Origin: Scytonematopsis contorta HA4267-MV1
GTDB taxonomy: Bacteria > Cyanobacteriota > Cyanobacteriia > Cyanobacteriales > Nostocaceae
Direction of reading: 5' to 3'
Assembly (NCBI GenBank): GCA_019359035.1
Contig: JAHHIC010000071.1
Location: 1-55,062 of the forward strand
DNA: 55,062 nucleotides
Position 1 is the stretch's first letter. Each line of letters starts with the position of its first letter. The translations under genes were made by a program, and so were the position numbers. Under the pieces are notes generated by a model that saw nothing but the letters and a program-made list of their open reading frames with translations, did no database searches and was not told the DNA's origin. Of this stretch, positions 36,455-45,334 are shown piece by piece.

Positions 36455-39400
36455 ATGAAACTAGCGAAGCGCACAATCCTTTATTGTCAAGAAGGAAATT
36501 CAGATAAAGTATACGAAGTAGACCTATGCGAAATCAGCGAAGGTAAATACGTAGTCAACTTCCGTTACGGACGCCGAGGTACTACCCTTAAAGAAGGAGT
36601 AAAAACCACCACATCCGTAGACCTAGCACAAGCGCAGCAAATATTCAACAAACTAGTCGCAGAAAAAACCAGAAAAGGGTACAGCGAACAAAGCACCGCA
36701 ACCCCAGTAACCGAACCAACAAAAACCCCACCCGTCATAGACCCAAACGCACGCAAACAGGCAATATTAAAACGTCTAGAAAACAACCAACCCAGCAACT
36801 GGAAATTAGAAAGAGCAATATGGCGAGCCGGAGAGCTTAAAATACAAGAAGCGACTCCCTTACTCTTAAAATTAATAGGAACAGGCGAACCCCTCAGAGA
36901 CTATTGTATTGCTTGGTCACTAGGATATTGTGGTGGAGAAGAAACCATAGCCGCACTAATTCAGCTCTATCAAAAACCCTCATCCCCAGAATTTGTCAGT
37001 CGTATCTCCTTTGAAGCCCTTTTGAAATTAGCAGACGCTCCCACAAAAGCAGCTTTACAAAACGAGATGATAGAATTTTTGCCCCCACAGCTGCAACCCT
37101 TAGCGAGAAATGGTTCAGCAGAAGCCTTCGCAACAGAACTCAATAACTATTTACAACATAGCGACTACAAAAGCTTCGCAGTATTAGACAAAATTTATCA
37201 AATAGATAACCAACACGTCCGTCCAGCGCTACTAGATATTTTACGTACAGCACCCTTACAACCCAACTATTTTCAACGCATACGCCATACTTTTAAAATG
37301 GCAGAATATCGTGGAGACGCAGAAGTATTAGCGATTTTAGCTTACTGTTTTGAAAAAGTACCAGAAAGATTCGATAATTATGGGCAAAATAGAGCGCTTA
37401 ATAAACGCCGTTTTACAGAAGACCTAAAACAACCCGACTCCAAAAAAGCATACAGCAAACAGACCCGCGAATATTTACTGCGTCGAATATGGCGTACCCT
37501 AAAAACATTAGGTGAAGATGGAGAAGCAGACTATGTAAAAATGACCGTTGCTATTTTGCTTCAACACCAAGACACAGACGCGGAAGGAATTAAAGATACA
37601 GTATACTACCGTTGGGAATATAGTAACCGTAGATATACCCGTATTGAAACGAGAAGAAACAGTTGGGACGCTTTCGCAAAATACACCATCCTCAATCACA
37701 TTCTCTACGAAAACAGTCCCCGCTACGAATTAAAAACAAGCTCTCCAATATGGAGATGTCGCGAAAACTATAAACCTGGAGACCCAGAACCCACAGTTAG
37801 AGAAGAAGCATTCCCAGAACTTTGGGATAAACAACCCCAAGCACTTCTACAGTTACTTACCGAAAGTAACTGTCATCCCGTTCATCATTTTGCAGTCAAA
37901 GCATTAAAAAAATCAGTTAGCTTCTGTGCCTCTATCAATAACATAGACACAATCGTCCAACTACTCAATAAACCCTACGAAATCACAGCACAATTTGGCT
38001 TTGAAATCGCACAGCAAAATTATAACCCTCACGAACCCAACAAAAAACTAATCCTTGCTCTAGCAAATTGTCTCTCACAACAAGCAAACCAAACAGCACA
38101 TCAATGGATAGAATCGCAACGAGAATATTTCTTACAAGATAACAACTTCTTAGTTGAATTAGTTTTTAGCAACCAAACAGAAACCCGTACTTTCGCTCGC
38201 AAACTGCTAAACACTTCCAACTTGAGTGAAACAGCAGCCAAAATAATCATCGGACTTATCATAGCCGAATTACAAACTCTACCAGAAGGACAAGGAGAAT
38301 TAGCAAAAGACATCAGTCAAACTCTATTGTCAAGCTTCCCAACCCAACTACGCACCCTGGGATTAAGTGCAATTAACGACCTCTTAAAAAACCCGCTCCT
38401 AGAAATTCAAGAACTAGGCGTCAATATATTATTAAACCACGAAACTAAAGCCGAAAACTTACCCCCACAAATCATAGAATCCCTACTCGCATCACCCCAA
38501 GAACCACTAAGAATTCTCGGTATCCGCTTATTTGGGCAACAACCAGACGCAAAACTAATCGCAGAAAGCACATTAATTATAGCAATCGCCATCAACCCCA
38601 ACCCAGAAATCCGTAACGCCATAAAACCAATCATCCAACGTCTAGGAGCAAACCACCCAACATTCACTAGACAAATAGCCTCCGAATTTATCGAAATTTT
38701 ACTTTTACCAGAAAAACACGAAGGAGTCCACAGCTTCATCCAACAACTACTGCGTTCAGAATTACAAAATTGGATGACAAGCATACCCAAACAAACAGCC
38801 TTACAACTACTCAAAAACAAATCAACAGTAGCACAAGAACTCGGAGGCTTAATACTAGCAGCAAACCACCAAAGCTGGACACCAGAATTTACCACTAGCG
38901 AAATCGTCAAACTCGCCGACCATGAAATAGTAGCAGTACGACAAGCAGCCCAACAAATGTTTTCACAAAACTTACAACGACTGCGTACAGACCAACAAGA
39001 AATGCTAGACGCAGTAAAAATATTAGAAGCAAAATGGCAAGACACCCGCGACTTCGCATACCAAATATTCACCAACCAATTTAGCGAAAACGAATTCACA
39101 CCCGCAGTACTAATCAGCATATGTGACAGCGTACGCACAGAAGCCAGAAAACTAGGACGCGACCTACTCACCCGCAACTTCCGCTCCAGCGACGGAGAAG
39201 AATACCTCCTAAAACTCAGCGAACACCCCTCAGCAGATATGCAGTTATTTGCCACCAACTACTTAGAAAAAAACGCCAGAAACAACCCCCAAAAACTCCA
39301 AGAACTAACCCCATACTTCATCAGCATCCTCAGTCGAGTCAACCGTGGGAGCATAGCCAAAAAAAGAATTTTAAACTTTTTAGAAGCAGAAGCCCTCCAC

Positions 39401-39568
39401 AGCGAAACATCTGCCAAAATAGTAACAGAAATAATGACCAGACAATCAGCAACCATAGCCATTTCCGATAAAGCAGCCACAATACAAATAATGTTAAAAA
39501 TCCATCAAAAATACCCACATCTCCAACAACCAATTCAAATAAAACAAATAGCAGAAATAAGACTCTAA
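36455..39568 (+). CDS. WGR-domain/HEAT (ARM)-repeat protein, retron-associated
   Basis: This 1037-aa protein has an N-terminal WGR domain (about 1-80: AKRTILYCQEGNSDKVYEVD ... NFRYGRRGTTLKEGVK) followed by an almost continuous alpha-helical HEAT/ARM solenoid. WGR domains bind nucleic acid ends in PARPs and MolR-type proteins. An ARM-repeat protein next to a winged-helix SWIM protein and a reverse transcriptase is, as I recall, the gene set of type XIII retrons, where these are effector/accessory subunits. No catalytic motif is seen. It is followed by the SWIM gene after 84 bp. Codons are unusually C/A-ending compared with the scytonemin genes. Confidence 0.85.
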   Translation: MKLAKRTILYCQEGNSDKVYEVDLCEISEGKYVVNFRYGRRGTTLKEGVKTTTSVDLAQAQQIFNKLVAEKTRKGYSEQSTATPVTEPTKTPPVIDPNARKQAILKRLENNQPSNWKLERAIWRAGELKIQEATPLLLKLIGTGEPLRDYCIAWSLGYCGGEETIAALIQLYQKPSSPEFVSRISFEALLKLADAPTKAALQNEMIEFLPPQLQPLARNGSAEAFATELNNYLQHSDYKSFAVLDKIYQIDNQHVRPALLDILRTAPLQPNYFQRIRHTFKMAEYRGDAEVLAILAYCFEKVPERFDNYGQNRALNKRRFTEDLKQPDSKKAYSKQTREYLLRRIWRTLKTLGEDGEADYVKMTVAILLQHQDTDAEGIKDTVYYRWEYSNRRYTRIETRRNSWDAFAKYTILNHILYENSPRYELKTSSPIWRCRENYKPGDPEPTVREEAFPELWDKQPQALLQLLTESNCHPVHHFAVKALKKSVSFCASINNIDTIVQLLNKPYEITAQFGFEIAQQNYNPHEPNKKLILALANCLSQQANQTAHQWIESQREYFLQDNNFLVELVFSNQTETRTFARKLLNTSNLSETAAKIIIGLIIAELQTLPEGQGELAKDISQTLLSSFPTQLRTLGLSAINDLLKNPLLEIQELGVNILLNHETKAENLPPQIIESLLASPQEPLRILGIRLFGQQPDAKLIAESTLIIAIAINPNPEIRNAIKPIIQRLGANHPTFTRQIASEFIEILLLPEKHEGVHSFIQQLLRSELQNWMTSIPKQTALQLLKNKSTVAQELGGLILAANHQSWTPEFTTSEIVKLADHEIVAVRQAAQQMFSQNLQRLRTDQQEMLDAVKILEAKWQDTRDFAYQIFTNQFSENEFTPAVLISICDSVRTEARKLGRDLLTRNFRSSDGEEYLLKLSEHPSADMQLFATNYLEKNARNNPQKLQELTPYFISILSRVNRGSIAKKRILNFLEAEALHSETSAKIVTEIMTRQSATIAISDKAATIQIMLKIHQKYPHLQQPIQIKQIAEIRL

Positions 39569-39652
39569 TTAAATATCCCTCTTAGCTCTCTTAACTCTCT
39601 TGGCTTCTTGGCTTCTTGGCGGTTCGTTCATTTTCACATAAACTACAAACAC

Positions 39653-41296
39653 ATGGAATTTAACTACTCATATAAAAACAGCACAGGAGTAACAGAAAAA
39701 GGTGGAAACACCCAAATGTCCTTCTCCCCCGACACAAAAAGACCCCCCACCTACTTCATCGGAGAACTGCGACAAAACGTAGCCTTCCGCGAAGCAATAA
39801 GCGCATTACATGACGTAGTAGTATCCGACATGCGCTTCACCCCCAAAGACAAAACAGCATACAAAGAATGGAGAGCAAAACAAGACGAAATAAACTGGGA
39901 ACTATCAAAATCACTACGTCAAGGAGTAGCAGAAAAAATCAAAGGGCTACAACAAGAATTAAGCAACTTATATAACCAAAGCAACCAAAGATTACGCCCA
40001 TATTACGAAGCCAGAGAAAAATTTCGTCGCTACGTTTGGCAAAAACAACTAGACTTTTACTTCGTATTCGACCCCGTAATCACCGTCCATCCCGACGAAG
40101 TATTTTTTGAATGCTTCAGCGTAGACGAATCAACCTACGGAAGACTAGGAGCAAGCTACGAAGTCTTCAAAAACATCAACGAATTCGCATGTGGAACAAC
40201 AAACGTAGACTATTCAGCAGCACTATACGACGAATTTCAAAAAATCCGCAGTTATAAAACCACCCAACTACAAGTAGACCCATCCGGATTTGAAGTCCAA
40301 ACAACCAACGAAGAAACCTACAAAGAAGTCAAAATAGACCTACCCGACAGTTGGGTCAGAGGATTTTTGCAAGTAAGCTCAGCAATGACCTTACCAGCAA
40401 TTCAATTTGACCTACACCCAATGGACATCCATAATATGTGCTTCGTTCTGCGTCGTCACAAAGAAAAACAAAGTCCAAGAGGAATGCGCTACCACCTCAA
40501 ACCAGGACAACCCATAAAAATAGTCTTTGAACCCTGGAATACCGAAGTCACTTGTGGACGGTCAATCTACACCGGAAGCGAAGAAAAAACCATCCGTCTT
40601 TGGGGTCGTCGTCGTTTATTAATATTAGAACGCCTTACTCCCATCGCCAAAAAATTCACAGTCCACCTCTTAGGGACAGGAATGCCATCATTTTACGTCG
40701 CAGACCTAGGGGACATGTCATTCACCCTAGGATTATCAGGATGGACAGCAAACGACTGGTCAAAAGCAGGAAACTTCGACTTAATGGCATCACGTGCAGA
40801 CGTTGACGAATGGACACAGAAAATCATCTTCGACGGACTGCGAGAAAACTGGTTAGAAACAGCAGATAGCCTGTCACAACGCTTAAACTTAAGCCGCACA
40901 GCCGTACAAGGAGCATTAAGTGCTTACACACAAGCAGGACGTGTGATATACGACTTAAACAAAAAAGTTTATCGCGTACGAGAACTCAGCCGCGACCCAC
41001 TACCAATGGATAGATTGCGATTCGCTAACGAACGAGAAGAATCAGCCACAAGATTCTTGAGTCAAAATAGCGCACAAGTAACATCCGTCAATGACAGCGA
41101 CGGAATACTTACTTTAGAGGGCACAGTAAAAGATAGAGGGAAAAATTACAATCCAAATTTGACGATTGACAAAGACGAACGTATAATTGGAGGAGAATGT
41201 AACTGCAACTGGCATCAACAAAACAAGTTGTATAAAGGTCCTTGCGAACACATTCTAGCGTTGCGAATGCAATACGCTCGCCAATATAATTCATAG
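39653..41296 (+). CDS. Winged-helix SWIM zinc-finger protein, retron-associated
   Basis: From the ATG at 39653 (MEFNYSYKNSTG) the protein is 547 aa; an upstream TTG at 39608 gives an unconvincing extension through low-complexity DNA. Near the C-terminus lie a winged helix (about 410-460: SLSQRLNLSRTAVQGALSAY) and a SWIM finger CxC...CxH (ECNCNW ... GPCEHILALRM). The large N-terminal part is not recognised. SWIM fingers bind nucleic acid or protein partners. It forms the WHSWIM component beside the ARM protein. Its stop is only 41 bp before the msr-msd RNA candidate. Confidence 0.85.
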   Translation: MEFNYSYKNSTGVTEKGGNTQMSFSPDTKRPPTYFIGELRQNVAFREAISALHDVVVSDMRFTPKDKTAYKEWRAKQDEINWELSKSLRQGVAEKIKGLQQELSNLYNQSNQRLRPYYEAREKFRRYVWQKQLDFYFVFDPVITVHPDEVFFECFSVDESTYGRLGASYEVFKNINEFACGTTNVDYSAALYDEFQKIRSYKTTQLQVDPSGFEVQTTNEETYKEVKIDLPDSWVRGFLQVSSAMTLPAIQFDLHPMDIHNMCFVLRRHKEKQSPRGMRYHLKPGQPIKIVFEPWNTEVTCGRSIYTGSEEKTIRLWGRRRLLILERLTPIAKKFTVHLLGTGMPSFYVADLGDMSFTLGLSGWTANDWSKAGNFDLMASRADVDEWTQKIIFDGLRENWLETADSLSQRLNLSRTAVQGALSAYTQAGRVIYDLNKKVYRVRELSRDPLPMDRLRFANEREESATRFLSQNSAQVTSVNDSDGILTLEGTVKDRGKNYNPNLTIDKDERIIGGECNCNWHQQNKLYKGPCEHILALRMQYARQYNS

Positions 41297-41337
41297 TTAA
41301 TAACTAGTAATTCTTAATTACAAAATTAACTAAGAAT

Positions 41338-41592
41338 TAAAAATAAGCACCTGTAAAAGTTGGTAAAAAAATCCTTGCAAACCGGATGGTGTATCGCCAT
41401 CCATGCGCTGAGTTATAACATGCAATCACTAGTCTACTCTTGACTGTGCGGTTATTCAGTACTACCTCCGAATTTCGGATTGACTTCCAAGAAGTATATG
41501 TCGGAGGTAGTACTGAAACCGCTTGAGTTGAGTAGCCTAGTCCTAAGGGATTTACGAAGGGGATACCAGCAAACACAGGTGCTTGATTTTTA
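41338..41592 (+). ncRNA. Candidate retron msr-msd non-coding RNA
   Basis: Nested complementary arms span 255 nt. a1 (41338-41354, TAAAAATAAGCACCTGT) pairs with a2 (41575-41592, ACAGGTGCTTGATTTTTA) over 17 bp with one bulge. Inside a1, the msr part has a hairpin GGATGG (41384-41389)/CCATCC (41397-41402). The msd part is one long stem: 41428-41439 with 41530-41541 (one mismatch), GCGGTT 41448-41453 with AACCGC 41517-41522, and a perfect 15-bp helix CAGTACTACCTCCGA (41457-41471) with 41501-41515. This is the standard retron architecture. The priming guanosine cannot be assigned. It lies after the SWIM gene and 1.5 kb before the reverse transcriptase. A MITE with terminal repeats is the main alternative. 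Confidence 0.75.
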
Positions 41593-41617
41593 GCCTATAG
41601 CTAATCTTCACTACTTA

Positions 41618-41822
41618 AAGGGTGTTGATAAAATAATTATTAAGCCCCAAAACATAGATAGCCAGGGAATAAATTCCCTGTCTAAAAGCTGAAGTCCTCT
41701 TAAGAGGACTAAAATAATAAATGAAAACAGATATTTTTATAAAATTAGGATGTTCCTAAAAATTTTCTTACCAGTCCTCTTTTAGAGGACTTTAGCTCTT
41801 AGACAGGGAATTTATTCCCTGG
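41618..41822. mobile_element. MITE-like palindromic element, copy A
   Basis: After a left segment AGGGTGTTGATAAAATAATT, 50-bp inverted arms face each other: CCAGGGAATAAATTCCCTGT followed by CTAAAAGCTGAAGTCCTCTT (41662 on) and its near complement ending at 41822. The outer GGGAATAAATTCCC and inner AGTCCTCT/AGAGGACT are themselves palindromes. A related copy lies at 54730-54948. It separates the retron RNA from the SDR gene. The remaining ~170 bp to 41990 show nothing recognisable. Confidence 0.75.
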
Positions 41823-41990
41823 TGAGTTTGTTAAACTAAATTCAAGCCGGAGAGCCTAGATATACCACTTCAGATATATTTGACCTTCGCAATCGTGGGA
41901 ACGAACTCCACAGCGTATTACAAATTTTAAAAAAATTAAGCCAAATAACTTCCCTATAAAATAAAAGAAGAACAACCAACACAAACAACA

Positions 41991-42971
41991 ATGACACACC
42001 TTAAAGGTAAAGTAGCATTAGTCACGGGTGCTACAAGAGGTCTAGGTAAAGGAATCGCAATCGGACTAGGAGAAGCAGGAGCCACTATATACATTACAGG
42101 ACGCAGCCTCCACAACTCTGATACCAACAATAACATTTCAGGCAGCCTCAGCGAAACCCAACTAGCCATAGAAAAAGCAGGTGGGATATGCATCCCCATC
42201 CAAGTAGACCACAGCGACGACGAGCAAGTAAGCATACTCTTTCAACGCATCCAAGACGAGCAGAACGGTCAGCTGGACATACTAGTAAATAACGCTTACT
42301 CAGGAGTTCAAGCATTAAGAGACGCAAACGGAAAACCTTTTTGGGATTGCGAACCAAATCTTTGGGATGCAAGCCACAACGTAGGTCTTCGTAGTCACTA
42401 TGTTGCCAGTATTTTCGCAGCAAAAATGATGACCAAACGTAAAAAAGGACTAATCTGTACCCTTTCCTCCTGGGGTGGAATGTCATATATATTTGGAACA
42501 GCCTACGGAGCAGGCAAAGCAGCATCCGACAGACTAGCAGCAGATATGGCAATTGAACTAAAACCCCATAACATAGCCTCCGTATCAATTTGGCCAGGTA
42601 TTGTAGGCACAGAACACATTACCCAAATGGCTTCAGAAATAAACGAAAACAACCCAAGCAACCCAGCATACTCAGTATTCAGCGAGCAATATAACTGGGA
42701 AACACCCTTATTAACAGGAAGAGTTATCGCTCAACTTGCAAGTGATTCAAATATTATGAAGCGCACAGGACATGTACAAATTGTTGCAGAACTAGCTCAG
42801 CAATATGGACTTGTAGACGAAGACGGACAACTTCCAGTATCGCTACGTTCCCTGCGCTTTTTAGCCCCCTTCGCACTACCCATACTAAGAAAATATTCCT
42901 CTTTGATACCCGATATAAAAATACCCTGGTCACTATTACTAGTAACCACCCTCAGTTCACCTAAAATTTAA
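41991..42971 (+). CDS. Short-chain dehydrogenase/reductase (DHRS1-like)
   Basis: This 326-aa SDR has the cofactor motif TGATRGLGKGIA (about 13-24), NNAYSG (about 100), the catalytic Ser region LICTLSSWGG and the YxxxK motif in AYGAGKAASDRLAADM. A C-terminal extension of ~60 residues and the NAYSGV signature resemble DHRS1-type SDRs. NAD(P) preference and substrate are unknown. No ribosome-binding site is obvious. It sits between the retron RNA and the reverse transcriptase on the same strand; whether it belongs to the retron or is a passenger cannot be told. Confidence 0.9.
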   Translation: MTHLKGKVALVTGATRGLGKGIAIGLGEAGATIYITGRSLHNSDTNNNISGSLSETQLAIEKAGGICIPIQVDHSDDEQVSILFQRIQDEQNGQLDILVNNAYSGVQALRDANGKPFWDCEPNLWDASHNVGLRSHYVASIFAAKMMTKRKKGLICTLSSWGGMSYIFGTAYGAGKAASDRLAADMAIELKPHNIASVSIWPGIVGTEHITQMASEINENNPSNPAYSVFSEQYNWETPLLTGRVIAQLASDSNIMKRTGHVQIVAELAQQYGLVDEDGQLPVSLRSLRFLAPFALPILRKYSSLIPDIKIPWSLLLVTTLSSPKI

Positions 42972-42994
42972 TTTAAAGAAGTCGAATAGCTCAT

Positions 42995-43022
42995 AATTGC
43001 AAATTGCAAATTGCGAATTGCT
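42995..43022. repeat. Heptamer tandem repeat (AATTGCA)x4
   Basis: AATTGCA, AATTGCA, AATTGCG, AATTGCT follow each other in the SDR-RT spacer. No hairpin able to serve as an msr-msd is present in this spacer. Confidence 0.7.
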
Positions 43023-43106
43023 TAATGTTATTTTCCCCAGCAACACGGGAACAATAAACTATAACTAAATAATCACAACCCAACTCCAAACTCAAAACTC
43101 CCAGAT

Positions 43107-44516
43107 ATGACCGACCAACCCCGTACTCGTCAGGAACTCTACGACCGCATCCGCACAATGGGACGCGAAGAATTCATCCTAGAAGAAATGATACGCTACG
43201 GATTCTGGCCAGCAGAAGGCACAATGCCAGAAGACCCAGCAGATGAAATTCGACATCGAGGAGAACTAGAGCGAGAACTGCGGGAACTGCGACAGGAAAA
43301 TAATCGTCTTCACAACGAACAAGCGTTTAAAAAGGAGATGCTCAAGCAACGCTTAGAAGAATCCCGTCGCAAACGTCAAGAAACAAAAGAAAGAAGAGAG
43401 CGCGAACGTCAAGAGCGAGCAGAAGCTTGGAAACAGAAAAAACAAAAAGAAATTACTTACCTGGGTGAAGAAGTATCAGCGGGATTAAACAACACCCAAA
43501 GCAATGAAGAAAGATTACGCAGCAATAAATTACCCCTCTGCAACACCAGTGAAGAACTCGCGACATTAATGGGAATAAGCCTAGGCAAACTGCGCTTCTT
43601 AGCCTTCAACCGCAAAACCTCCACCGTATCTCATTATATCCGCTTCAGGATGCCCAAAAAAACCGGAGGAGAACGCATAATATCCGCTCCTATGCCCAGT
43701 TTAAAAGCAGCACAGCACTGGATATTAGAAAATATTCTGCAAAAATTACAAATACACGACGCAGCACACGGCTTTACCAAAGAACGCTCCATAGTCACCA
43801 ACGCAACCCCCCACGTCGGAGCAGACGTAATCATCAACTTAGACCTAAAAGACTTTTTCCCATCAATTTCTTACAAACGAGTCAAAGGACTATTTACATC
43901 CTTCGGTTACTCAGAAGCCACCGCAACAATTCTCGCCCTAATTTGCACCGCAGCTCAAGTCGAAGAACTAGAACTTGACGGAAAAACATATTACGTCGCA
44001 CTCGGAGACAGACAACTTCCCCAAGGCTCTCCCGCAAGTCCAGCCATCACAAACCTACTATGTCGTCGCTTAGACAAACGTTTAACAACAATGTCGGGAC
44101 AATTAGGTTTTACATATACCCGTTACGCCGACGATTTAACATTTTCCGGTTCAGGAGATAGCCTGCGTCATATATGTAATATACTCAGACGAACAGAATC
44201 AATAGTCACTCACGAAGGCTTCACAGTAAACCAAGAAAAAACCAGAGTCTTGCGGAAATCGCGTCAACAAGAAGTAACCGGTGTAGTAGTCAACCAAAAA
44301 CTAAGCGTATGTAAAAAAACATTAAAACAATTTCGCGCCACCCTATATCAAATAGAAAAAGAAGGCTTAGAAGGTAAACATTGGGGAGGCTCACCCGACC
44401 TTCTTGCAGCAATCACAGGTTACGCTAACTTCGTCGCAATGGTAAACCCAGAAAAAGGATTAGAACTACAAAAACAAGTACAACAAATCAAAAAGAAATA
44501 CCGTCGTCCCCGTTAA
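43107..44516 (+). CDS. Retron reverse transcriptase with N-terminal coiled coil
   Basis: This 469-aa RNA-directed DNA polymerase carries the retron hallmarks NAxxH (N232-H236, TNATPHVG), motif A NLDLKDFF (D246), QGSPASPAITN, YADD (340-343, TRYADDLTFSG) and VTG (390-392, EVTGVVVN). Upstream of the polymerase (about 145-460) lies a highly charged extension: a small conserved-looking part (LYDRIRTMGREEFILEEMIR, then YGFWP) and a coiled coil rich in E/K/R (about 50-115). The C-terminal basic tail (KKKYRRPR) may bind the RNA. It makes the branched RNA-DNA from msr-msd, which regulates the effector; in known retrons the unit is an anti-phage defence. The start ATG has no clear ribosome site. Confidence 0.93.
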   Translation: MTDQPRTRQELYDRIRTMGREEFILEEMIRYGFWPAEGTMPEDPADEIRHRGELERELRELRQENNRLHNEQAFKKEMLKQRLEESRRKRQETKERRERERQERAEAWKQKKQKEITYLGEEVSAGLNNTQSNEERLRSNKLPLCNTSEELATLMGISLGKLRFLAFNRKTSTVSHYIRFRMPKKTGGERIISAPMPSLKAAQHWILENILQKLQIHDAAHGFTKERSIVTNATPHVGADVIINLDLKDFFPSISYKRVKGLFTSFGYSEATATILALICTAAQVEELELDGKTYYVALGDRQLPQGSPASPAITNLLCRRLDKRLTTMSGQLGFTYTRYADDLTFSGSGDSLRHICNILRRTESIVTHEGFTVNQEKTRVLRKSRQQEVTGVVVNQKLSVCKKTLKQFRATLYQIEKEGLEGKHWGGSPDLLAAITGYANFVAMVNPEKGLELQKQVQQIKKKYRRPR

Positions 44517-44583
44517 ATAATATCATCATCCATTAAAAATTTTCAAAAAAATGACGTCTTTCTTGTGGGGTGGGCTGGAAGCC

Positions 44584-44809
44584 ATTAGTGTCAAGTTAAG
44601 CTAAAACTTACTGCGTCAATAAGCATTTATGCTTAAAAATTCGGTTTTAAAGGGACAAAAAACGAACTTTTTCAGGGACTATTAATGCTTTGTTTATCAG
44701 CATCACTCCCAGCTTGCGTATAAAAGTCAGAAAAAAGTTTACCTTTATACTTCGTTCCTCACAAAACCTATCGTTGACAAATGGTTTTTAACCTTAAGTT
44801 GACACTAAT
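44584..44809. mobile_element. 226-bp MITE with 11-bp target duplication
   Basis: Terminal inverted repeats ATTAGTGTCAAGTTAAG (44584) and CTTAAGTTGACACTAAT (to 44809) match at 16 of 17 positions. The element is flanked on both sides by GGCTGGAAGCC (44573-44583 and 44810-44820). It has split an older GTGGGCTGGAAGCCCAC hairpin repeat. No open frame of note lies inside, so it is non-autonomous. It accounts for most of the 44517-44890 gap. Confidence 0.85.
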
Positions 44810-44890
44810 GGCTGGAAGCCCACCCATAAGATGAGTAGGCTATAAAGACATCTGACAATAAAACTAGGATATTTTTTCTTTCAACCGCTA

Positions 44891-45334
44891 CTAATCATCT
44901 TCCACCATCAAAGAATCAACATAATTTGTGACTTGCTCTAAATAAATATTGTATTGTTCTAAAGCTAGAGAAATTGCAAAAAATACTATCCTATGGTCAA
45001 TATCTTTATACTGGTGAACTAAAATATTTCTTAGTCCTGTTGACGGTGCTAACTTAGCTGCTAATTCACCAGTAATTATTCCACATTTTCCAGCCTCAAT
45101 AAAAGAGTCAAAATTTGTCTGTGGATTAATTTGATGCAATTGCACTAAAAGATACATATTTATATCAGAACTAGCTTCAGTCATCAACTGTAACAATCTT
45201 TCAATCATCAATTGCAGGCGAAAATCATTAGAATACTCATCAAAATTAACAGGACGGATATCCTCTAAAGTCTTGAGGTATTTATTTATTAATCGCAATC
45301 TAACTAAAATTATTTCCTTATCAATATTTGCCAT
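44891..45334 (-). CDS. HepT-like HEPN toxin, second module
   Basis: The 147-aa HEPN/DUF86 protein keeps the catalytic R-x4-H-x-Y as GLRNILVHQYKDID (about residues 101-114). It starts in a TAATG overlap with the nucleotidyltransferase stop at 45334, so the two are translationally coupled. It belongs to a different branch from the HepT at 35947, judging by length and low similarity. It is the predicted RNase toxin of the pair. Confidence 0.87.
   Translation of the reverse strand: MANIDKEIILVRLRLINKYLKTLEDIRPVNFDEYSNDFRLQLMIERLLQLMTEASSDINMYLLVQLHQINPQTNFDSFIEAGKCGIITGELAAKLAPSTGLRNILVHQYKDIDHRIVFFAISLALEQYNIYLEQVTNYVDSLMVEDD

Noticed and set aside
38407-39258. Long antisense open frame inside the ARM-repeat gene
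   Set aside because: It has serine-rich shadow composition, no ribosome-binding site and no recognisable domain, and results from the codon bias of the sense gene.
41661-41822. Long palindrome between the retron RNA and the SDR gene as part of the retron RNA
   Set aside because: A related copy lies at 54730-54948 with no reverse transcriptase nearby, so it is a mobile palindrome.
42148-42588. Antisense open frame opposite the SDR gene
   Set aside because: It is a low-complexity Leu/Arg-rich translation with no family resemblance, opposite a clear SDR.
44517-44583. Retron transcript terminator after the RT
   Set aside because: The hairpin sequence here is a dispersed GTGGGCTGGAAGCC repeat split by an insertion, and no T-run follows.
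44584-44809. Inverted-repeat element just downstream of the RT as an alternative msr-msd
   Set aside because: It has direct repeats of target DNA on both sides and terminal inverted repeats at its extreme ends without a long internal msd stem, so it is a MITE. The 41338-41592 sequence fits a retron RNA far better.
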